Source of the DNA: Pseudomonadota bacterium
Lineage (GTDB): Bacteria; Desulfobacterota; Desulfobacteria; Desulfobacterales; RPRI01
Reading direction: 5' to 3'
Length of the DNA stretch: 5,704 nucleotides
NCBI GenBank assembly: GCA_018830925.1
Contig: JAHJRK010000185.1
Coordinates: forward strand, 1 to 5,704
Part shown: one piece after another, positions 5,063-5,704 of the stretch
How the letters are laid out: each line of letters begins with the position of its first letter
Position numbering within the stretch: position 1 is the stretch's first letter
Notes under the pieces: model-generated
Databases searched by the model: none
What the model saw: only the letters and a program-made list of their open reading frames with translations
What the model was told of the DNA's origin: nothing
Made by a program: the position numbers and the translations under genes

Positions 5063-5704
5063 TTAATCGGGTTTCTTCTTTCCGTGCAGAAGCACATCCG
5101 ACCACATGCACCCGCCGAAACCGGTGCTTAACGCGAAATTGACATCGGGAACCTGCCGTGTTTCAGCTTTTCCCATCACCTGGAGAGCGGCTTCAGCGCA
5201 CCTGATGAGTCCTGTAGCCCCTATAGGGTTGCATGCAATAACACCCCCGGAAGGATTTATCGGAAGCTCACCTCCCATGTCCGTTGCCCCGCTTGCGATA
5301 TATTCAGCTCCTTTGCCTTTTTCGACAAGACCGAGATCCTCGATCCATATTATGCCCGCAAAGGAATAAGGCTGGTAAAGCTCTATGATGTCTATCTCCT
5401 TTCTCGGCTCACGGATCCCCGCCTTTTTATAAATTTCTCCCGACGCTTCGGCGATGCTGTCGAGTTCCCCCCAGTTCACATCACCAAGGTATGTGTATTT
5501 ATGCCTGCTGGCTGTAGCCCAAATCCAGTCTGGAGTTGCGGTTATTTTCTCAGCGCAATCTTCGCTTGCCATTATTACAGCGCATGCTCCGTCAGTTCTC
5601 GGGCAAACATCCAGAAGATGTATGGGATCGGCAAGCATGGGAGAGGCAAGAACATCCTCGATGGTAATCTCCCTCCGAAGCTGGGCATGCGGGTTGTTGC
5701 AGGC
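5063..5704 (-). CDS. Thiolase-superfamily protein, C-terminal part (5' end outside the window)
   Basis: The frame is open to the window edge, so 213 codons are visible and the start is missing; an internal ATG at 5638 is not the start, because NPHAQLRREITIEDVLASP precedes it and continues the thiolase similarity. Recognisable parts are the DVCPRTDGACAVI strand, the IELYQPYSFAGIIWIEDLGL region corresponding to the thiolase E-x-H-D-x-F segment, and the glycine loop NPSGGVIACNPIGATG. Classical thiolases have GHP in this loop; here the histidine is asparagine (codon 5228-5230), and the C-terminal CxG motif reads STGFGGC, lacking the usual cysteine. This fits the SCP2-thiolase-like group that works with DUF35 proteins, some of which (Ltp2-type) are aldolases rather than thiolases. 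The nucleophilic cysteine would be outside the window. Substrate is unknown; a beta-oxidation-like acyl-CoA cleavage is the best guess. Confidence 0.88.
   Translation of the reverse strand, partial: ACNNPHAQLRREITIEDVLASPMLADPIHLLDVCPRTDGACAVIMASEDCAEKITATPDWIWATASRHKYTYLGDVNWGELDSIAEASGEIYKKAGIREPRKEIDIIELYQPYSFAGIIWIEDLGLVEKGKGAEYIASGATDMGGELPINPSGGVIACNPIGATGLIRCAEAALQVMGKAETRQVPDVNFALSTGFGGCMWSDVLLHGKKKPD

Noticed and set aside
5046..5111. Longer start for the OB-fold protein
   Set aside because: It would overlap the thiolase gene, and a well-placed AGGAG selects ATG 5045.
5063..5704. Thiolase as a degraded pseudogene because of the His to Asn change
   Set aside because: The frame is intact, the surrounding motifs are well kept, and DUF35-linked thiolase-like groups are known to depart from the classical residues.

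Overview
The window looks like a bacterial chromosome segment with moderate GC content. It carries a DNA-repair gene block on the plus strand that converges on an acyl-CoA-type operon on the minus strand. A thiolase paired with a zinc-ribbon/OB-fold (DUF35-type) partner, followed by a metallo-beta-lactamase-fold hydrolase, suggests an anaerobic acyl-CoA-degrading bacterium such as a member of Desulfobacterota. That taxonomic guess is inference from gene content only.

Plus strand, 1-2134: the window opens inside the last 44 codons of a gene whose C-terminus is a dense cysteine cluster (1-135). A 27-codon mini-ORF (129-212) overlaps both its stop and the recQ start. Then comes a complete RecQ-family DNA helicase of 641 residues (209-2134). 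It has all the core helicase motifs and the RecQ zinc cluster, but it also has a large insertion between them and no room for an HRDC domain. The 108-bp gap at 2135-2242 separates the convergent genes and shows no convincing terminator.

Minus strand, 5704 down to 2243 (transcription order): a thiolase-superfamily protein whose 5' end lies outside the window (5063-5704); its probable partner, a DUF35-type Zn-ribbon/OB-fold protein (4575-5045); a four-helix-bundle protein of the S23/23S-rRNA intervening-sequence family (4169-4537); a PP2C-like phosphatase (3228-4121); and a metallo-beta-lactamase-fold hydrolase with a C-terminal winged helix (2243-3214). Spacings are 17, 37, 47 and 13 bp, so this is probably one transcript.

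The most striking structure is around the four-helix-bundle gene. It is enclosed by perfect inverted repeats of 15 and 17 bp per side (4147-4186 and 4546-4578), each built from five copies of a degenerate 7-bp unit. The repeat supplies the gene's ribosome binding site, start-codon context, last codons and stop. It looks like a compact mobile cassette inserted at a gene junction inside the operon. Its anatomy resembles the S23-encoding intervening sequences of 23S rRNA, but here it sits in a protein-coding operon.
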